Part shown: positions 8,483 through 18,726 of the stretch, in pieces
How positions within the stretch are numbered: the stretch's first letter is position 1
How the letters are laid out: each line of letters opens with the position of its first letter
Source: Alphaproteobacteria bacterium LSUCC0719
GTDB taxonomy: Bacteria; Pseudomonadota; Alphaproteobacteria; Puniceispirillales; Puniceispirillaceae
Reading direction: 5' to 3'
Assembly (NCBI GenBank): GCA_040839025.1
Contig: JBFPJN010000008.1
Coordinates: forward strand, 1 to 59,681
DNA length: 59,681 nt
Notes under the pieces: generated by a model
Told to the model about the DNA's origin: nothing
Seen by the model: only the letters and a program-made list of their open reading frames with translations
The model's database searches: none
Program-made: the position numbers and the translations under genes

Positions 8483-9049
8483 TCACCCCAATATGGTGTC
8501 AATCGCCTGACCGACTTCATCGATCGAGGCCATTCCATCAACCGTCCGCATCAAACCCTTTTCGGCATAATAGGGAAGAAGCGGCGCAGTATTCTCATGA
8601 TAGACAGCCAGACGCTTGCGAAGCGTCTCGGCATTGTCATCGGCGCGCGAGCCACCGGTTTCGGCAGCGCGCGTCTCGATCCGCGCGAACAGCGCGTCTT
8701 CATCAACCTTGATCTCGATCACATGGTCGAGCGTCAGCCCCAGATCGGCAAACATCGATGTCAGACCGTCCGCCTGCGCCACGGTGCGCGGGAACCCATC
8801 GAGGATCACGCCGTTGGCGCAATCCGGATTCTGCATCCGCTCGCCGATCATGCCGAGGATGATGTCATCCGACACCAGATCGCCACGATCCATGATCTCC
8901 TTGGCGCGAAGGCCAAGGTCCGTTCCCGCATCGATCGCCGCGCGAAGCATGTCGCCGGTCGAAAGCTGGACCATGCCGCGATCATCGACCAGGCGCTTGG
9001 CCTGTGTCCCCTTGCCGGCGCCGGGGGCCCCAAACAGAATGATGTTCAT
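8483..9049 (-). CDS. adk: Adenylate kinase (short, zinc-free form)
   Basis: Adenylate kinase interconverts ATP + AMP and 2 ADP in the cytosol. The 188-residue product has the P-loop GAPGAGKGT (residues 8-16), the AMP-site STGDMLRAAI and the DGFPRT motif. The LID is short (about residues 125-140, ETGGSRADDN) and lacks the zinc-binding cysteines, as expected of the short alphaproteobacterial type. Its ATG overlaps the secY stop by 4 bp, so it is the last gene of the spc operon. Confidence 0.98.
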   Translation of the reverse strand: MNIILFGAPGAGKGTQAKRLVDDRGMVQLSTGDMLRAAIDAGTDLGLRAKEIMDRGDLVSDDIILGMIGERMQNPDCANGVILDGFPRTVAQADGLTSMFADLGLTLDHVIEIKVDEDALFARIETRAAETGGSRADDNAETLRKRLAVYHENTAPLLPYYAEKGLMRTVDGMASIDEVGQAIDTILG

Positions 9050-10383
9050 CGGCCCCGCCCCTTCAGCTTCGACTTCTTCACCAGCCCTTCATATTGATGG
9101 GCCAGAAGATGCGACTGAACCTGACCGACGGTATCCAGGGTCACTGTCACGACGATGAGAAGCGACGTGCCGCCGAAATAGAACGGCACCGAATACTGAC
9201 TGATCAGGATTTCGGGAAGCAGACAGACAATCGAAAGATAGGCAGCACCCAGAACGGTCAGGCGCGTCAGCACGCTGTCGAGATAATCTGCCGTGGTCTT
9301 GCCGGGGCGAATGCCCGGAATATAGCCACCATAGCGGCGCAGATTGTCAGCCGTATCCTGGGGATTGAACACGATCGCCGTATAGAAGAAGGCGAAGAAC
9401 ACGATCAACCCGATATAGATACCAAGATAGAGCGGCTGGCCGCGACCAAGCAGGGCGTTCAGTGTGACAAGCCATTCGGCGCCACCTTCCTGACCACCCG
9501 TCAGATTGATGATCGACACCGGCATCAACAGAAGCGATGAGGCGAAAATCGGCGGAATGACGCCCGGCACATTGATCTTCAACGGCAGGAATGACTGATC
9601 CCCGCCAAAGACCTTGTTGCCATGCTGACGTTTTGGATATTGCACGACGATCTTGCGAACCGAGCGTTCGATGAAGACGATGAACGCAATCACCGCGATT
9701 GCCATCGCGAACAGCACGACGATCAGGATCGCCGACAGCGCGCCTGTACGGCCAAGCTCCAGCGTGCCTGCAAGTGCGGACGGCACCTCGGCAATAATGC
9801 CGGAAAAGATGATCAGCGAGATCCCGTTGCCGACACCGCGGCTGGTGATCTGTTCGCCAAGCCACATCAGGAACAGCGTGCCGCCAACCAGCGTTGTCAC
9901 CGTTGTGACCCGGAAGAACAGCCCCGGATCACCGACAACACCGGATGAAGCTTCCAGACCAACGGCGATGCCATAGCCCTGAACCGTGGCCAGCAACACC
10001 GTCAGATAACGGGTATATTGGTTGATCTGCTTGCGGCCAGCCTCGCCATCCTTCTTCAACTGCTCAAGCGTCGGCACGATGGCCGTCATCAGCTGCATGA
10101 TGATCGAGGCGGTGATGTAGGGCATGATGTTCAGCGCAAAGATCGTCATCCGCCCCAGCGCGCCGCCGGAGAACATGTCGAACATGCCAAGGATGCCGGA
10201 GGATTGCTGCGAGAAGATATCCGAAAGCGCGTCAGGATTGATGCCCGGCAATGGCAGATAGGTACCAAGCCGATAGATGATGAGCGCGCCAAGCGTAAAC
10301 CAGATACGCTTTTTCAGCTCTTCGGCCTTGGCAAATGCCCCAAGCCCGACGCCGGCTGCCATACGATCTGCAGATGTTGCCAT
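9046..10383 (-). CDS. secY: Protein translocase subunit SecY
   Basis: SecY is the ten-helix channel of the Sec translocon. The 445-residue product begins with a short cytoplasmic segment and the first helix region KKRIWFTLGALIIYRLGTYLPLPGI, includes IMQLMTAIVPTLEQLKKDGEAGR in the helix 2/3 region and ends with the basic tail KKSKLKGRGR. It follows rplO by 35 bp and overlaps adk. The partner secE is encoded 26 kb upstream on the same strand. Confidence 0.99.
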   Translation of the reverse strand: MATSADRMAAGVGLGAFAKAEELKKRIWFTLGALIIYRLGTYLPLPGINPDALSDIFSQQSSGILGMFDMFSGGALGRMTIFALNIMPYITASIIMQLMTAIVPTLEQLKKDGEAGRKQINQYTRYLTVLLATVQGYGIAVGLEASSGVVGDPGLFFRVTTVTTLVGGTLFLMWLGEQITSRGVGNGISLIIFSGIIAEVPSALAGTLELGRTGALSAILIVVLFAMAIAVIAFIVFIERSVRKIVVQYPKRQHGNKVFGGDQSFLPLKINVPGVIPPIFASSLLLMPVSIINLTGGQEGGAEWLVTLNALLGRGQPLYLGIYIGLIVFFAFFYTAIVFNPQDTADNLRRYGGYIPGIRPGKTTADYLDSVLTRLTVLGAAYLSIVCLLPEILISQYSVPFYFGGTSLLIVVTVTLDTVGQVQSHLLAHQYEGLVKKSKLKGRGR

Positions 10384-10418
10384 CGCTGCGCTCTACCCTG
10401 CTGAGTTGCTCTGATGCC

Positions 10419-10910
10419 CTAGGCGTTGTCTGCGGCGCTGTCGGCCACGGCGACTGGAAGCACAATCTTGCCCCCACCGGCCTCGACCGCCGCAATCGCG
10501 GCCTTCGACGCACCAGCGGCGTGGATTTCCAGCTTCTTTGTGGTCAATTCGCCCTTGCCGAGGATCCTTACACCGTCGCGTGCCTTGGAAATCACGCCGG
10601 CACCAACCAGCGCGGCCACATCGACCGGCTTCTTGGCATCCAGCTTGCCAGCGTCAATCGCGCTCTGCAGCCGGCCAAGATTCACCTCGACATAATTCTT
10701 GCGGAAGATATTGGTGAAGCCACGCTTCGGCAGACGCCGGTGGATTGGCATCTGGCCGCCTTCAAAGCCCTTGATGGACACGCCAGAGCGCGCCTTCTGG
10801 CCCTTGTGACCGCTGCCAGCCGTCTTGCCTGTGCCGGAACCGATACCACGGCCGACACGCTTGCGATCGCGGGTCGAACCCGGATTGTCACTGATTGCGT
10901 TGAGTTTCAT
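10419..10910 (-). CDS. rplO: 50S ribosomal protein L15
   Basis: L15 is a late-assembly large-subunit protein. The 163-residue product begins [22 protein letters not shown], contains the glycine-rich [21 protein letters not shown] extension that threads rRNA, and a C-terminal globular domain. It lies between rpmD (49 bp) and secY (35 bp). Length is typical for alphaproteobacteria. Confidence 0.98.
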   Translation of the reverse strand: MKLNAISDNPGSTRDRKRVGRGIGSGTGKTAGSGHKGQKARSGVSIKGFEGGQMPIHRRLPKRGFTNIFRKNYVEVNLGRLQSAIDAGKLDAKKPVDVAALVGAGVISKARDGVRILGKGELTTKKLEIHAAGASKAAIAAVEAGGGKIVLPVAVADSAADNA

Positions 10911-10959
10911 CGTACTCTCCTGCGCGATGCCTCACAGGCACCGGATTGCCCATAGGGGC

Positions 10960-11145
10960 TTATTCGCCCTCGACACGGACGAGATGTTTCACCTTGTTGA
11001 TCATGCCGCGAACAGACGGCGTATCTTCCAGCTCGCTGGTGCGGCCGATCTTGTTCAGACCAAGCCCGATCAGTGTCTGGCGCTGTGAACCAAGACGGCC
11101 AATGGCACTTTTGGTCTGCGTCACACGTACTGTTTTGCCACTCAT
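10960..11145 (-). CDS. rpmD: 50S ribosomal protein L30
   Basis: The 61-residue L30 has the compact family pattern: [31 protein letters not shown], followed by the [13 protein letters not shown] end. It is 14 bp from rpsE, in the standard spc order. L30 binds 23S rRNA near the central protuberance. Confidence 0.98.
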   Translation of the reverse strand: MSGKTVRVTQTKSAIGRLGSQRQTLIGLGLNKIGRTSELEDTPSVRGMINKVKHLVRVEGE

Positions 11146-11159
11146 CTCACCTCTCCCTG

Positions 11160-11720
11160 TCAGGATGCCACGGCCTGGTCGTCGCCAGCCCGCTTGCCGA
11201 GGATATCGCCAACACGCTTGCCACGCTTTTGCGCGACATTGCGCGGTGCCTGCATGTGACCAAGCGCCGAGAAGGTAGCCTTGATCATATTGTGCGGATT
11301 GGACGAGCCAATCGACTTGGCAACAACGTCCTGCACGCCGAGAACCTCGAATACCGCGCGCATGGGACCACCGGCAATGATGCCGGTACCAGCCTGCGCG
11401 GCCCGCAGCAGGACATTGCCGGCGCCATAGCGGCCCTTGATGTCGTGATGCAGTGTACGGCCATCGCGAAGTGGGACGCGAACCATGTTGCGTCTGGCGC
11501 TTTCGGTGGCCTTGCGGATCGCCTCGGGAACCTCACGGGCTTTGCCGGTGCCGAAACCGGCGCGGCCACGGCCATCACCGACAACAACCAGCGCGGCGAA
11601 ACCGAACCTGCGGCCACCCTTGACGACCTTTGCGACGCGGTTGATCCCAACCAGCTTTTCGATCAGTTCAGGCTCCTCGCGCGAATTGCTGCGATCCTGC
11701 CTGTCGTTATTGCGTGCCAT
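11160..11720 (-). CDS. rpsE: 30S ribosomal protein S5
   Basis: S5 helps set translational accuracy at the S4/S5 interface. The 186-residue product has the N-terminal dsRNA-binding-like domain ([31 protein letters not shown]) and the C-terminal domain ([19 protein letters not shown] region). A charged N-terminal segment of about 18 residues ([15 protein letters not shown]) precedes it. It is 13 bp from rplR. Confidence 0.98.
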   Translation of the reverse strand: MARNNDRQDRSNSREEPELIEKLVGINRVAKVVKGGRRFGFAALVVVGDGRGRAGFGTGKAREVPEAIRKATESARRNMVRVPLRDGRTLHHDIKGRYGAGNVLLRAAQAGTGIIAGGPMRAVFEVLGVQDVVAKSIGSSNPHNMIKATFSALGHMQAPRNVAQKRGKRVGDILGKRAGDDQAVAS

Positions 11721-11733
11721 CAGTCACTGCTCC

Positions 11734-12093
11734 CTAGAATTTCAGGCCGGCTTCACGCGCTGCCTCGGCAAGCGCCTTTACGCGTCCATGATAGATAAAG
11801 CCGCCCCGGTCAAAGACGACGGACTCGACGCCCTTTGCCTTGGCACGTTCAGCGACAAGCTTGCCGACAGCCGCAGCGGCCGTGCTGTTGCTTGTGCTGC
11901 CGGCACCCTTGAGATCAGCCTCGAGAGTCGAAGCCGACGCCAGGGTCTGACCAAGCTTGTCGTCGATGATCTGTGCATAGATATGCTTCGACGAACGGTG
12001 AACGGATAACCGGACCTGGCCCGAAGAAACGCGCTTCAGGGCGGTGCGGTTGCGCGCCCGGCGGCGCTCGAAAAGTTGCCTTGATGAAAACAT
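11734..12093 (-). CDS. rplR: 50S ribosomal protein L18
   Basis: L18 binds 5S rRNA. The 119-residue product begins [21 protein letters not shown], and ATG 12093 is chosen because the conserved start lies there and the upstream extension would run through rplF. The end motif [28 protein letters not shown] is invariant in type. It is 10 bp from rplF. Confidence 0.98.
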   Translation of the reverse strand: MFSSRQLFERRRARNRTALKRVSSGQVRLSVHRSSKHIYAQIIDDKLGQTLASASTLEADLKGAGSTSNSTAAAAVGKLVAERAKAKGVESVVFDRGGFIYHGRVKALAEAAREAGLKF

Positions 12094-12103
12094 CCCGGTG
12101 CCC

Positions 12104-12637
12104 CTACTTCTTCTTGCCTTCTTTGCGGACGATATATTCGTCGGCATATTTGACGCCCTTGCCCTTGAACGGCTCAGGCGGGCGCTTTGCGCGAACCTCT
12201 GCGGCGAACTGGCCAAGACGCTGCTTGTCGGCACCGCTGATCATGATGTTGGTGTTGTTTTCAACATTCACGGTCAGGCCGGCAGGCACGTCCATCTCGA
12301 CCGGATGGCTGTACCCAAGCGACAATACCAGCTTGTTACCCTGCATCGCGGCACGGTAACCAACACCGTTGATTTCCAGCTTGCGCGTAAAGCCAGCCGA
12401 AACACCGACGACCATATTGCTCAGGTTGGCGCGCATGGTTCCCCACAGCGCCTTTGCCTGACGGGTATCGCGTGCCGGCTTCAGCGTTGCCACATTGTCG
12501 GCCAGCGACAATTGGACATCGTCATGAAGCGGCGCGCTCAGCTCGCCATTCTTGCCCTTCACGACCATGACCCCGCCATCTTGTGACACAGTCACATCGG
12601 CTGGAATGGTGATCGCACTACTACCTACTCGAGACAT
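12104..12637 (-). CDS. rplF: 50S ribosomal protein L6
   Basis: L6 sits near the factor-binding site of the large subunit. The 177-residue product begins [17 protein letters not shown] and ends [26 protein letters not shown], both signature L6. Two repeated alpha/beta domains span about residues 8-80 and 85-160. The start at 12637 is set by family alignment, with rpsH 13 bp upstream. Confidence 0.98.
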   Translation of the reverse strand: MSRVGSSAITIPADVTVSQDGGVMVVKGKNGELSAPLHDDVQLSLADNVATLKPARDTRQAKALWGTMRANLSNMVVGVSAGFTRKLEINGVGYRAAMQGNKLVLSLGYSHPVEMDVPAGLTVNVENNTNIMISGADKQRLGQFAAEVRAKRPPEPFKGKGVKYADEYIVRKEGKKK

Positions 12638-12650
12638 GCCAGCACTCCCC

Positions 12651-13049
12651 TTAGAATACGTGGCAGAGAACCTCGCCGCCGACATTGGCGGTACGAGCTT
12701 CACTGTCCGAAAGAACACCGCGCGGCGTCGACAGAATGGCGATGCCAAGTCCGTTATAGACACGCGGAAGGTCACGGATGCCGTAATAGACACGGCGGCC
12801 AGGACGCGAGACACGCTTGATCTCGGAAATCACCGGCGTGCCGTCATGATATTTCAGCTCGATCTTCAGCTCCCGGATACCGGGACGCACATCGACGCTG
12901 GAATAGTTGCGGATATAGCCCTCGCGCTTGAGAACTTCGAGGACATTGCTCCGGAACCGCGAGGCCGGGCTCGACACAACGGTCTTGCCTGCGCTCTGTC
13001 CGTTCCGGATGCGCGTCAGCATATCACCGAGAGGATCACTCATTGCCAT
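12651..13049 (-). CDS. rpsH: 30S ribosomal protein S8
   Basis: S8 is a primary 16S rRNA binder and, in enterobacteria, the spc operon repressor. The 132-residue product begins [16 protein letters not shown] after an initial MA, and ends with the expected [22 protein letters not shown] in place of the common GGEILCYVW. It is 17 bp from rpsN. Confidence 0.98.
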   Translation of the reverse strand: MAMSDPLGDMLTRIRNGQSAGKTVVSSPASRFRSNVLEVLKREGYIRNYSSVDVRPGIRELKIELKYHDGTPVISEIKRVSRPGRRVYYGIRDLPRVYNGLGIAILSTPRGVLSDSEARTANVGGEVLCHVF

Positions 13050-13066
13050 GATTCAATACTCCTCTC

Positions 13067-13372
13067 TTACCAGCTCGACTTCACGACACCGGGAACCTGG
13101 CCCATCGAGGCAAGGTCACGGAGCGCGATGCGCGACATTCTGAGTTTGCGGTCATACCCGCGCGGACGACCGGAGATTTCACACCGGTTGCGAAGACGGA
13201 TCTTCGAGCTGTCACGCGGCTCCTGGGACAGTTTCATCACTGCCTGGAAACGCTCTTCCATTGGCAGCGACTTGTCACGGATCGTTGCCCGCAGTTCCGC
13301 GCGGCGCGCGCCGCGCAGGGCGACGATACGCTTGCGACGATTGTTCTTTTCTACAGCGCTCTTCTTAGCCAT
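13067..13372 (-). CDS. rpsN: 30S ribosomal protein S14 (zinc-free form)
   Basis: S14 lies in the small-subunit head. The 101-residue long form lacks the two CxxC pairs of the zinc form; the single cysteine is in [14 protein letters not shown]. The end [12 protein letters not shown] is canonical. It is 11 bp from rplE. Confidence 0.98.
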   Translation of the reverse strand: MAKKSAVEKNNRRKRIVALRGARRAELRATIRDKSLPMEERFQAVMKLSQEPRDSSKIRLRNRCEISGRPRGYDRKLRMSRIALRDLASMGQVPGVVKSSW

Positions 13373-13383
13373 CTGTCGGGTCC

Positions 13384-13929
13384 TTACGCTTTGACGAACG
13401 GGAATTCGAAATTCACGAGCAACTCGCGAGCCTCATCATCCGTCCGTGCCGAGGTTACGACGATGATGTCCATACCGCGGACCTCATCAACCTGGTCATA
13501 ATCAATCTCCGGGAACACGATCTGTTCGCGCACGCCCATGGCATAGTTGCCGCGACCGTCGAAGCTCTTGCCGTTCAGCCCGCGAAAGTCGCGGACGCGC
13601 GGCAGCGCAATATTCACCAGGCGATCAAGAAATTCGTACATGCGCTCGCGCCGCAGCGTCACCTTGCAGCCAATCGGCATGCCGGCACGCAGCTTGAAAG
13701 CCGCATTCGCACGCTTTGCGCGGGTCACAACGGGCTTCTGGCCGGTGATGGCGGTCAGGTCGCGTGTCGCATGCTCGATCTTCTTCGAGTCACGCACAGC
13801 CTCACCAACACCCATGTTGATGATGACCTTTTCGATCTTCGGCACCTGCATATTGTTCTTGTAGCCGAATTTCTCCATCAGAGCCGGGCGAACAGCCGTC
13901 AGATAATGTTCTTCTAAACGCGTTTTCAT
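13384..13929 (-). CDS. rplE: 50S ribosomal protein L5
   Basis: L5 binds 5S rRNA and contacts P-site tRNA. The 181-residue product contains [37 protein letters not shown] and the end FNFEFPF-like LLVNFEFPF. Standard length and spc order, 25 bp from rplX. Confidence 0.98.
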   Translation of the reverse strand: MKTRLEEHYLTAVRPALMEKFGYKNNMQVPKIEKVIINMGVGEAVRDSKKIEHATRDLTAITGQKPVVTRAKRANAAFKLRAGMPIGCKVTLRRERMYEFLDRLVNIALPRVRDFRGLNGKSFDGRGNYAMGVREQIVFPEIDYDQVDEVRGMDIIVVTSARTDDEARELLVNFEFPFVKA

Positions 13930-13954
13930 CTCAGCTTTGTCTCCTTACCCCGGG

Positions 13955-14272
13955 CTAGTCCAGGGCTTTCCCAGACCGACGGGCGATCCGGATCTTCTTG
14001 CCATCCTTGATTTCGTACCCGACGCGCGTGGCCTTGCCACTGTCAGGGTCGATCAGGGATACATTCGAAATGTGAAGCGGGGCTTCCTTGTTGACGATGC
14101 CGCCGGGGTTGGTCTGCGTCGCGCGGGTGTGCCGCTTGACGATGTTGCACCCCTGGACCAGAACACGGTTCTCGGACCGGCGAACCTCGATCACTTCCCC
14201 ACGGCGGCCCTTGTCACGGCCGGTGGTGACGACAACCTCGTCACCCTTCTTGATCTTGAACTTCTCAGCCAT
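13955..14272 (-). CDS. rplX: 50S ribosomal protein L24
   Basis: L24 is an assembly initiator with a KOW domain. The 105-residue product begins [27 protein letters not shown] (the KOW motif) and ends with a basic tail. Its ATG overlaps the rplN stop by one base (TAATG), indicating coupled translation. Confidence 0.98.
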   Translation of the reverse strand: MAEKFKIKKGDEVVVTTGRDKGRRGEVIEVRRSENRVLVQGCNIVKRHTRATQTNPGGIVNKEAPLHISNVSLIDPDSGKATRVGYEIKDGKKIRIARRSGKALD

Positions 14273-14640
14273 TACAGCACCTCCGGTGCCAGCGAAACGA
14301 TCTTCATGAACTTCCGGCCACGCAGCTCGCGCGTTACCGGCCCGAAAATACGCGTTCCAATCGGCTCGTCCTGCTTGTTCAGCAGTACCGCAGCATTGCG
14401 GTCGAACCGGATGGCGCTGCCGTCGGGGCGGCGGATTTCCTTGGCGGTGCGAACGATGACGGCACGATGTACATCACCCTTCTTCACCTTGCCGCGCGGG
14501 ATGGCTTCCTTGACCGACACCACGATCACGTCGCCCACACCGGCGACCTTGCGGCCTGAACCGCCAAGCACCTTAATGCACTGCACGCGGCGGGCGCCCG
14601 AATTGTCGGCAACCTCAAGATTGGACTGCATCTGGATCAT
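14272..14640 (-). CDS. rplN: 50S ribosomal protein L14
   Basis: L14 lies at the subunit interface. The 122-residue product begins [27 protein letters not shown] and ends VVSLAPEVL. Start 14640 is the canonical one; longer readings run into rpsQ. It is the first gene of the classical spc operon and follows rpsQ by 11 bp. Confidence 0.98.
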   Translation of the reverse strand: MIQMQSNLEVADNSGARRVQCIKVLGGSGRKVAGVGDVIVVSVKEAIPRGKVKKGDVHRAVIVRTAKEIRRPDGSAIRFDRNAAVLLNKQDEPIGTRIFGPVTRELRGRKFMKIVSLAPEVL

Positions 14641-14651
14641 ATCGATCTCCC

Positions 14652-14897
14652 TCAGTTCGCGGCGGCGTCTTCGTAGATGACTTCGTAGTTTTTCGACTTC
14701 GAAATCGGCGCACATTCACGGATACGTACAGTGTCACCCTGCTTGCAACGGTTCTCGGCATCATGGGCCGCGAACTTCTTGGACTTGGTGATGAACTTTT
14801 TATAGACCGGGTGCATGATCCTGCGCTCGACAAGAACGGTTACCGTCTTGTCGGTCTTGTCGCTGACGACCGTGCCCTGCATGATACGCTTTGGCAT
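14652..14897 (-). CDS. rpsQ: 30S ribosomal protein S17
   Basis: S17 is a primary 16S rRNA binder with an OB fold. The 81-residue product begins [26 protein letters not shown] and contains [21 protein letters not shown] and [18 protein letters not shown]. It is 12 bp from rpmC and closes the S10 operon. Confidence 0.98.
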   Translation of the reverse strand: MPKRIMQGTVVSDKTDKTVTVLVERRIMHPVYKKFITKSKKFAAHDAENRCKQGDTVRIRECAPISKSKNYEVIYEDAAAN

Positions 14898-14909
14898 AAC
14901 TAGTCTTCC

Positions 14910-15125
14910 TTACTGTGCCGCACCAGCCGCTTTGGCCTTTTCGCCAAGTACGGTCATGATACGCGCAATTTCACGGCGGACGGCACGCCCACGCGCCGGG
15001 TTCTCATTCTGACCACCGGCTGTCTGGAAGCGCAGGTTGAACTGCTCTTTCTTCAGATCAACCAGCTGATCCTTCAGCTCATCGGCTGTCTTGGCGCGAA
15101 GGTCTTCGGCCTTAACGGTTGCCAT
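14910..15125 (-). CDS. rpmC: 50S ribosomal protein L29
   Basis: L29 is a small helical-hairpin protein at the exit tunnel. The 71-residue product shows [26 protein letters not shown] and [11 protein letters not shown]. It is 11 bp from rplP, in standard order. Confidence 0.98.
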   Translation of the reverse strand: MATVKAEDLRAKTADELKDQLVDLKKEQFNLRFQTAGGQNENPARGRAVRREIARIMTVLGEKAKAAGAAQ

Positions 15126-15136
15126 CAGACTCTCCC

Positions 15137-15556
15137 TTAATCAGTGTCGCCGAGACGGCGGACAATGCGGGTGTCGAGCGGAAGCTTTGCCGACGCAAGA
15201 GTGAGCGCCTCCTTGGCAAGTTCCCACGGAACACCGTCGATTTCGAACATGATCCGGCCCGGCTTGACCCTGGCCACCCAGAATTCAGGCGAACCCTTAC
15301 CCTTACCCATCCGGACTTCGGCAGGCTTGGAGGATACAGGCACATCCGGGAAGATACGGATCCACACACGACCGGCACGACGCAGGTGACGCGTGATGGC
15401 ACGACGCGCAGCCTCGATCTGGCGCGCGGTCACCCGCTCCGGCGTTACGGCCTTCAGGCCATAAGCGCCAAAATTCAGCTGCGTTCCACCCTTGGCATTG
15501 CCATGGATACGGCCCTTATGGGCCTTCCGGAACTTGGTTCTCTTCGGCGAGAGCAT
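15137..15556 (-). CDS. rplP: 50S ribosomal protein L16
   Basis: L16 helps position tRNA in the A site and is needed late in assembly. The 139-residue product begins [16 protein letters not shown] and contains [22 protein letters not shown] and [24 protein letters not shown]. It is 18 bp from rpsC. Confidence 0.98.
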   Translation of the reverse strand: MLSPKRTKFRKAHKGRIHGNAKGGTQLNFGAYGLKAVTPERVTARQIEAARRAITRHLRRAGRVWIRIFPDVPVSSKPAEVRMGKGKGSPEFWVARVKPGRIMFEIDGVPWELAKEALTLASAKLPLDTRIVRRLGDTD

Positions 15557-15574
15557 CTAACCAACTCCTCTTGA

Positions 15575-16270
15575 TTAACCGTTGGCCCGTGGTGCTGGAC
15601 CGGATTGCTGCTCGGCAAGCCGCTTGTCCTGCGCCATCGGATCATGGGCCATGACTTCACCTTTGAAGACCCAAACCTTGATTCCACACACCCCGTAGGT
15701 GGTGAAAGCCGAACCCTCGCCGTAATCAACTTCGGCGCGGAGCGTATGAAGCGGCACGCGGCCTTCGCGATACCATTCGGTCCGTGCGATCTCGGCACCG
15801 CCAAGACGGCCGGCACAATTGATCCGCACGCCAAGGGCGCCAAGACGCATTGCCGACTGCACGGCGCGCTTCATCGCGCGGCGGAAACCAACCCGGCGCT
15901 CCAGCTGCTGGGCGATGTTCTCGGCAATCAGCTTGGCGTCAATCTCGGGCTTGCGAACCTCGACAATGTTCAGGCTGACCTCGCTGCCAACACGCTTCGA
16001 CAGCTCGGCACGCAGACGCTCGATGTCCTGGCCCTTCTTGCCGATGATCAGGCCGGGACGGCCGGCATGGATAGTGACGCGGGCACGGCCTGCGGGACGC
16101 TCGATCACAACGCGGCTGATAGCGGCCTGCTTGAGGCGCTCCATCAGATAGCTGCGCAGCTCAATGTCCTTGTGCAGCAGCTCACCATAGTTGCGGTCGG
16201 CGAACCAACGCGAGTCCCAGGTACGGTTGATACCAACCCGAAGGCCGATAGGTTTGACTTTCTGACCCAT
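15575..16270 (-). CDS. rpsC: 30S ribosomal protein S3
   Basis: S3 forms part of the mRNA entry site. The 231-residue product has an N-terminal KH domain (about 38-106, [21 protein letters not shown]) and the C-terminal S3 domain (about 120-205, [26 protein letters not shown]). The variable tail after residue 210 is Gln/Ala-rich. It begins immediately after the rplV stop with no gap. Confidence 0.98.
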   Translation of the reverse strand: MGQKVKPIGLRVGINRTWDSRWFADRNYGELLHKDIELRSYLMERLKQAAISRVVIERPAGRARVTIHAGRPGLIIGKKGQDIERLRAELSKRVGSEVSLNIVEVRKPEIDAKLIAENIAQQLERRVGFRRAMKRAVQSAMRLGALGVRINCAGRLGGAEIARTEWYREGRVPLHTLRAEVDYGEGSAFTTYGVCGIKVWVFKGEVMAHDPMAQDKRLAEQQSGPAPRANG

Positions 16271-16648
16271 CTACTGGTCTCCCTTTTCACCGACGACGAT
16301 GGTCAGGTGCGAAAACGGCTTCAGGATGCGCGCGCCACGACCGCGGGCACGGGCCTTGAAACGCTTCATCACAATCGCCTTGCCTACATGGGCTTCCTTG
16401 ACGAACAGCCGGTCAACATCCAGCGAGTGGTTGTTTTCGGCATTGGCGATGGCGGACTGCAGCGCCTTTTTCACATCGCCGGCGATCCGGCGGCGCGAAA
16501 ATGACAGAGTTGCCAGTGCCTTTTCGACATCCATGCCACGGATCATCGCGGCAACGAGGTTCAGCTTCTGCGGGCTGACGCGGATGTTGCGAACAACCGA
16601 CTTCGCCTCGCTGTCTGCCAAAGCTCTTGGTTTAGCTTGCTTACCCAT
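16271..16648 (-). CDS. rplV: 50S ribosomal protein L22
   Basis: L22 reaches into the exit tunnel with a long hairpin. The 125-residue product includes [20 protein letters not shown] and the tunnel-hairpin region [24 protein letters not shown]. It is 8 bp from rpsS and directly abuts rpsC. Confidence 0.98.
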   Translation of the reverse strand: MGKQAKPRALADSEAKSVVRNIRVSPQKLNLVAAMIRGMDVEKALATLSFSRRRIAGDVKKALQSAIANAENNHSLDVDRLFVKEAHVGKAIVMKRFKARARGRGARILKPFSHLTIVVGEKGDQ

Positions 16649-16656
16649 GAAACCCT

Positions 16657-16932
16657 CTAACGCCTCGATTTCTTGTCCGCCGCATGACCGTAATAGGTAC
16701 GGGTCGGGGCGAATTCACCGAACTTGTGGCCAACCATATCTTCGCTGACCGACACCGGGATGAATTTGTTGCCATTGTGGACACCAAAGGTCAGCCCAAC
16801 GAATTGCGGCAGGATGGTCGACCGGCGCGACCAGGTCTTGATGACCTCGCTGCGGCCGGATTCGCGGACCTTGTCTGCCTTCTTCAGCAGATACCCGTCA
16901 ACGAACGGACCTTTCCAAACAGAACGTGCCAT
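16657..16932 (-). CDS. rpsS: 30S ribosomal protein S19
   Basis: S19 lies in the small-subunit head next to S13. The 91-residue product begins [20 protein letters not shown] and contains [21 protein letters not shown] and [15 protein letters not shown], all signature. It is 12 bp from rplB. Confidence 0.98.
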   Translation of the reverse strand: MARSVWKGPFVDGYLLKKADKVRESGRSEVIKTWSRRSTILPQFVGLTFGVHNGNKFIPVSVSEDMVGHKFGEFAPTRTYYGHAADKKSRR

Positions 16933-16944
16933 GATTTCAGTCCC

Positions 16945-17769
16945 TTATGGCTTGCGGCGCCGCATGATCAGGCGGTCCGTCTTCTTGTTGGAACGAGTGC
17001 GCTTGCCCTTGGTCGGCTTGCCCCATGGGGTCACCGGATGGCGACCACCGGATGTCCGGCCCTCACCACCACCATGCGGGTGGTCGATCGGGTTCATGAC
17101 AACACCACGAACATGCGGACGCTTTCCAAGCCAGCGGCTGCGACCGGCCTTGCCGATCTTGATATTCTGCTGATCCGGGTTCGACACCGCGCCGATAGAC
17201 GCCATGCACTCACCGCGCACCAGACGAACCTCGCCGGAGGCCAGACGCAGAATGGCATAGCCACGGTCACGACCGACCAGCTGGACATAGGTGCCGGCGG
17301 AGCGGGCCAGCTGACCACCCTTGCCGGGCTTCAGCTCGACATTGTGGACCAGTGTGCCAACCGGAATGTTTGCCAGCGGCAGCGCGTTGCCAGGCTTGAT
17401 ATCGGAACCGACACCGGACATGACCTTGTCACCGACGGCCAGACGTTGCGGCGCGATGATGTAGCTCTGCTCGCCATCTTCATAGGTGATCAGCGCAATA
17501 AAGGCGGTCCGGTTCGGATCATATTCAAGACGCTCGACAGTTGCCGGAATGCCGGACTTGGTGCGCTTGAAATCAATGATGCGATAGCGGCGCTTGTGTC
17601 CACCACCACGATGCCAGGCTGTCACATGGCCGGAATTGTTCCGGCCGCCCGACTTTGTCAGACCCTCGGTCAGCTTCTTGACCGGCTTGCCCTTGTACAG
17701 GTCGCCCTTGTCGACCAGTACGAGGTTGCGCTGGCCCGGCGTGGTCGGGTTGAACTTCTTCAATGCCAT
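16945..17769 (-). CDS. rplB: 50S ribosomal protein L2
   Basis: L2 supports the peptidyl-transferase centre and subunit joining. The 274-residue product shows the OB-fold N-terminal half and SH3-like C-terminal half, with the near-universal [21 protein letters not shown] motif including the histidine implicated in peptidyl-transferase function. It is 4 bp from rplW. Confidence 0.99.
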   Translation of the reverse strand: MALKKFNPTTPGQRNLVLVDKGDLYKGKPVKKLTEGLTKSGGRNNSGHVTAWHRGGGHKRRYRIIDFKRTKSGIPATVERLEYDPNRTAFIALITYEDGEQSYIIAPQRLAVGDKVMSGVGSDIKPGNALPLANIPVGTLVHNVELKPGKGGQLARSAGTYVQLVGRDRGYAILRLASGEVRLVRGECMASIGAVSNPDQQNIKIGKAGRSRWLGKRPHVRGVVMNPIDHPHGGGEGRTSGGRHPVTPWGKPTKGKRTRSNKKTDRLIMRRRKP

Positions 17770-17773
17770 CGAT

Positions 17774-18100
17774 TTACACTCCCATCAGGTCGATGGTCTG
17801 GCCCTCGGCGAGGGTGACCATGGCCTTCTTGGTATCCGAGCGGCGACCCGGACGCCCCTTCCACATCTTCGACTTGCCCTTGAGAAGGATCGTGTTCACG
17901 GCAGTTACCTGAACGTCAAACAGCATCTCAACCGCAGCCTTGATCTCGGGCTTGGAGGCCGACACCGGCACAGCAAAGGTCACCTGGCCATTCTCGTTTG
18001 CCATGGTTGCCTTTTCCGTGATGATCGGGCGCAGGATGGTGTCGTAGGCAGCTGCCTTGCTCATCACCACCTTGGACGGCTTGCGCGGACGCACACTCAT
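17774..18100 (-). CDS. rplW: 50S ribosomal protein L23
   Basis: L23 is the docking site for trigger factor and SRP at the exit tunnel. The conserved domain begins at [18 protein letters not shown] and the end [18 protein letters not shown] is typical. The ATG at 18100 overlaps the rplD stop (ATGA) and gives 108 residues. An internal ATG at 18064 would match the usual family start (MSKAAAYD) and drop 12 basic residues, so the true start is uncertain. Confidence 0.95.
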   Translation of the reverse strand: MSVRPRKPSKVVMSKAAAYDTILRPIITEKATMANENGQVTFAVPVSASKPEIKAAVEMLFDVQVTAVNTILLKGKSKMWKGRPGRRSDTKKAMVTLAEGQTIDLMGV

Positions 18101-18726
18101 TTCAGACGCTCCTCAAGATGGGCCGCGGCGTCCTTGGACAGGACAAGCACATCGCGGCGCAGGATGTCATACACATTGATCCCCTGTTGCGGCAGGACAT
18201 CAACGAACGGAAGATTGCTGGCCGCCTTGACGAAATTGCCGTCAAGCTCGGCCCCGCCGACAAACAGCGCATTCTCGGCGCCAAGCTTTGTCAGCTTTGC
18301 CTTCAGCGTTGCTGTCTTGGCACCGTTCTTGCCGCCGGAGGCCAGTTCGTCGACAACGATGATCTTGCCCTCGGCCGCCTTTGCAGACAGCGCCGACTTC
18401 AGACCAAGCTGGCGAACCTTCTTCGGCAGCGAATGCCCATGCTCGCGGACAACCGGGCCATGAACCACCCCACCACCACGGAACTGCACAACCGATGCCG
18501 CACCATGACGCGCACGACCTGTGCCCTTCTGGCGGTACATCTTGGCGGTCGTCCGGGTGATTTCACCGCGGCTCTTGACCTTGTGAGTGCCGGCGCGGCG
18601 CTTGGCAAGCTGCCAGTTGACGACGCGGGCGACGATATCGGCACGCGGGTTGATCCCGAACACCTCGTCAGCCAGCGTGATGTCACCCGCTGCCTTGCTG
18701 TCCAGCGTTGTCACCTTAACTTTCAT
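18097..18726 (-). CDS. rplD: 50S ribosomal protein L4
   Basis: L4 lines the exit tunnel and in enterobacteria represses the S10 operon. The 209-residue product begins [18 protein letters not shown] and contains the tunnel-loop signature [29 protein letters not shown] (about residues 60-90). Its ATG lies inside the last codons of rplC (11-bp overlap). No obvious L4-type leader hairpin precedes rpsJ, although a hairpin terminator does. Confidence 0.98.
   Translation of the reverse strand: MKVKVTTLDSKAAGDITLADEVFGINPRADIVARVVNWQLAKRRAGTHKVKSRGEITRTTAKMYRQKGTGRARHGAASVVQFRGGGVVHGPVVREHGHSLPKKVRQLGLKSALSAKAAEGKIIVVDELASGGKNGAKTATLKAKLTKLGAENALFVGGAELDGNFVKAASNLPFVDVLPQQGINVYDILRRDVLVLSKDAAAHLEERLK

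Noticed and set aside
8483-10383. Missing rpmJ (L36) and infA beside secY taken as gene loss
   Set aside because: In alphaproteobacteria these are commonly encoded elsewhere, so their absence here is not informative.
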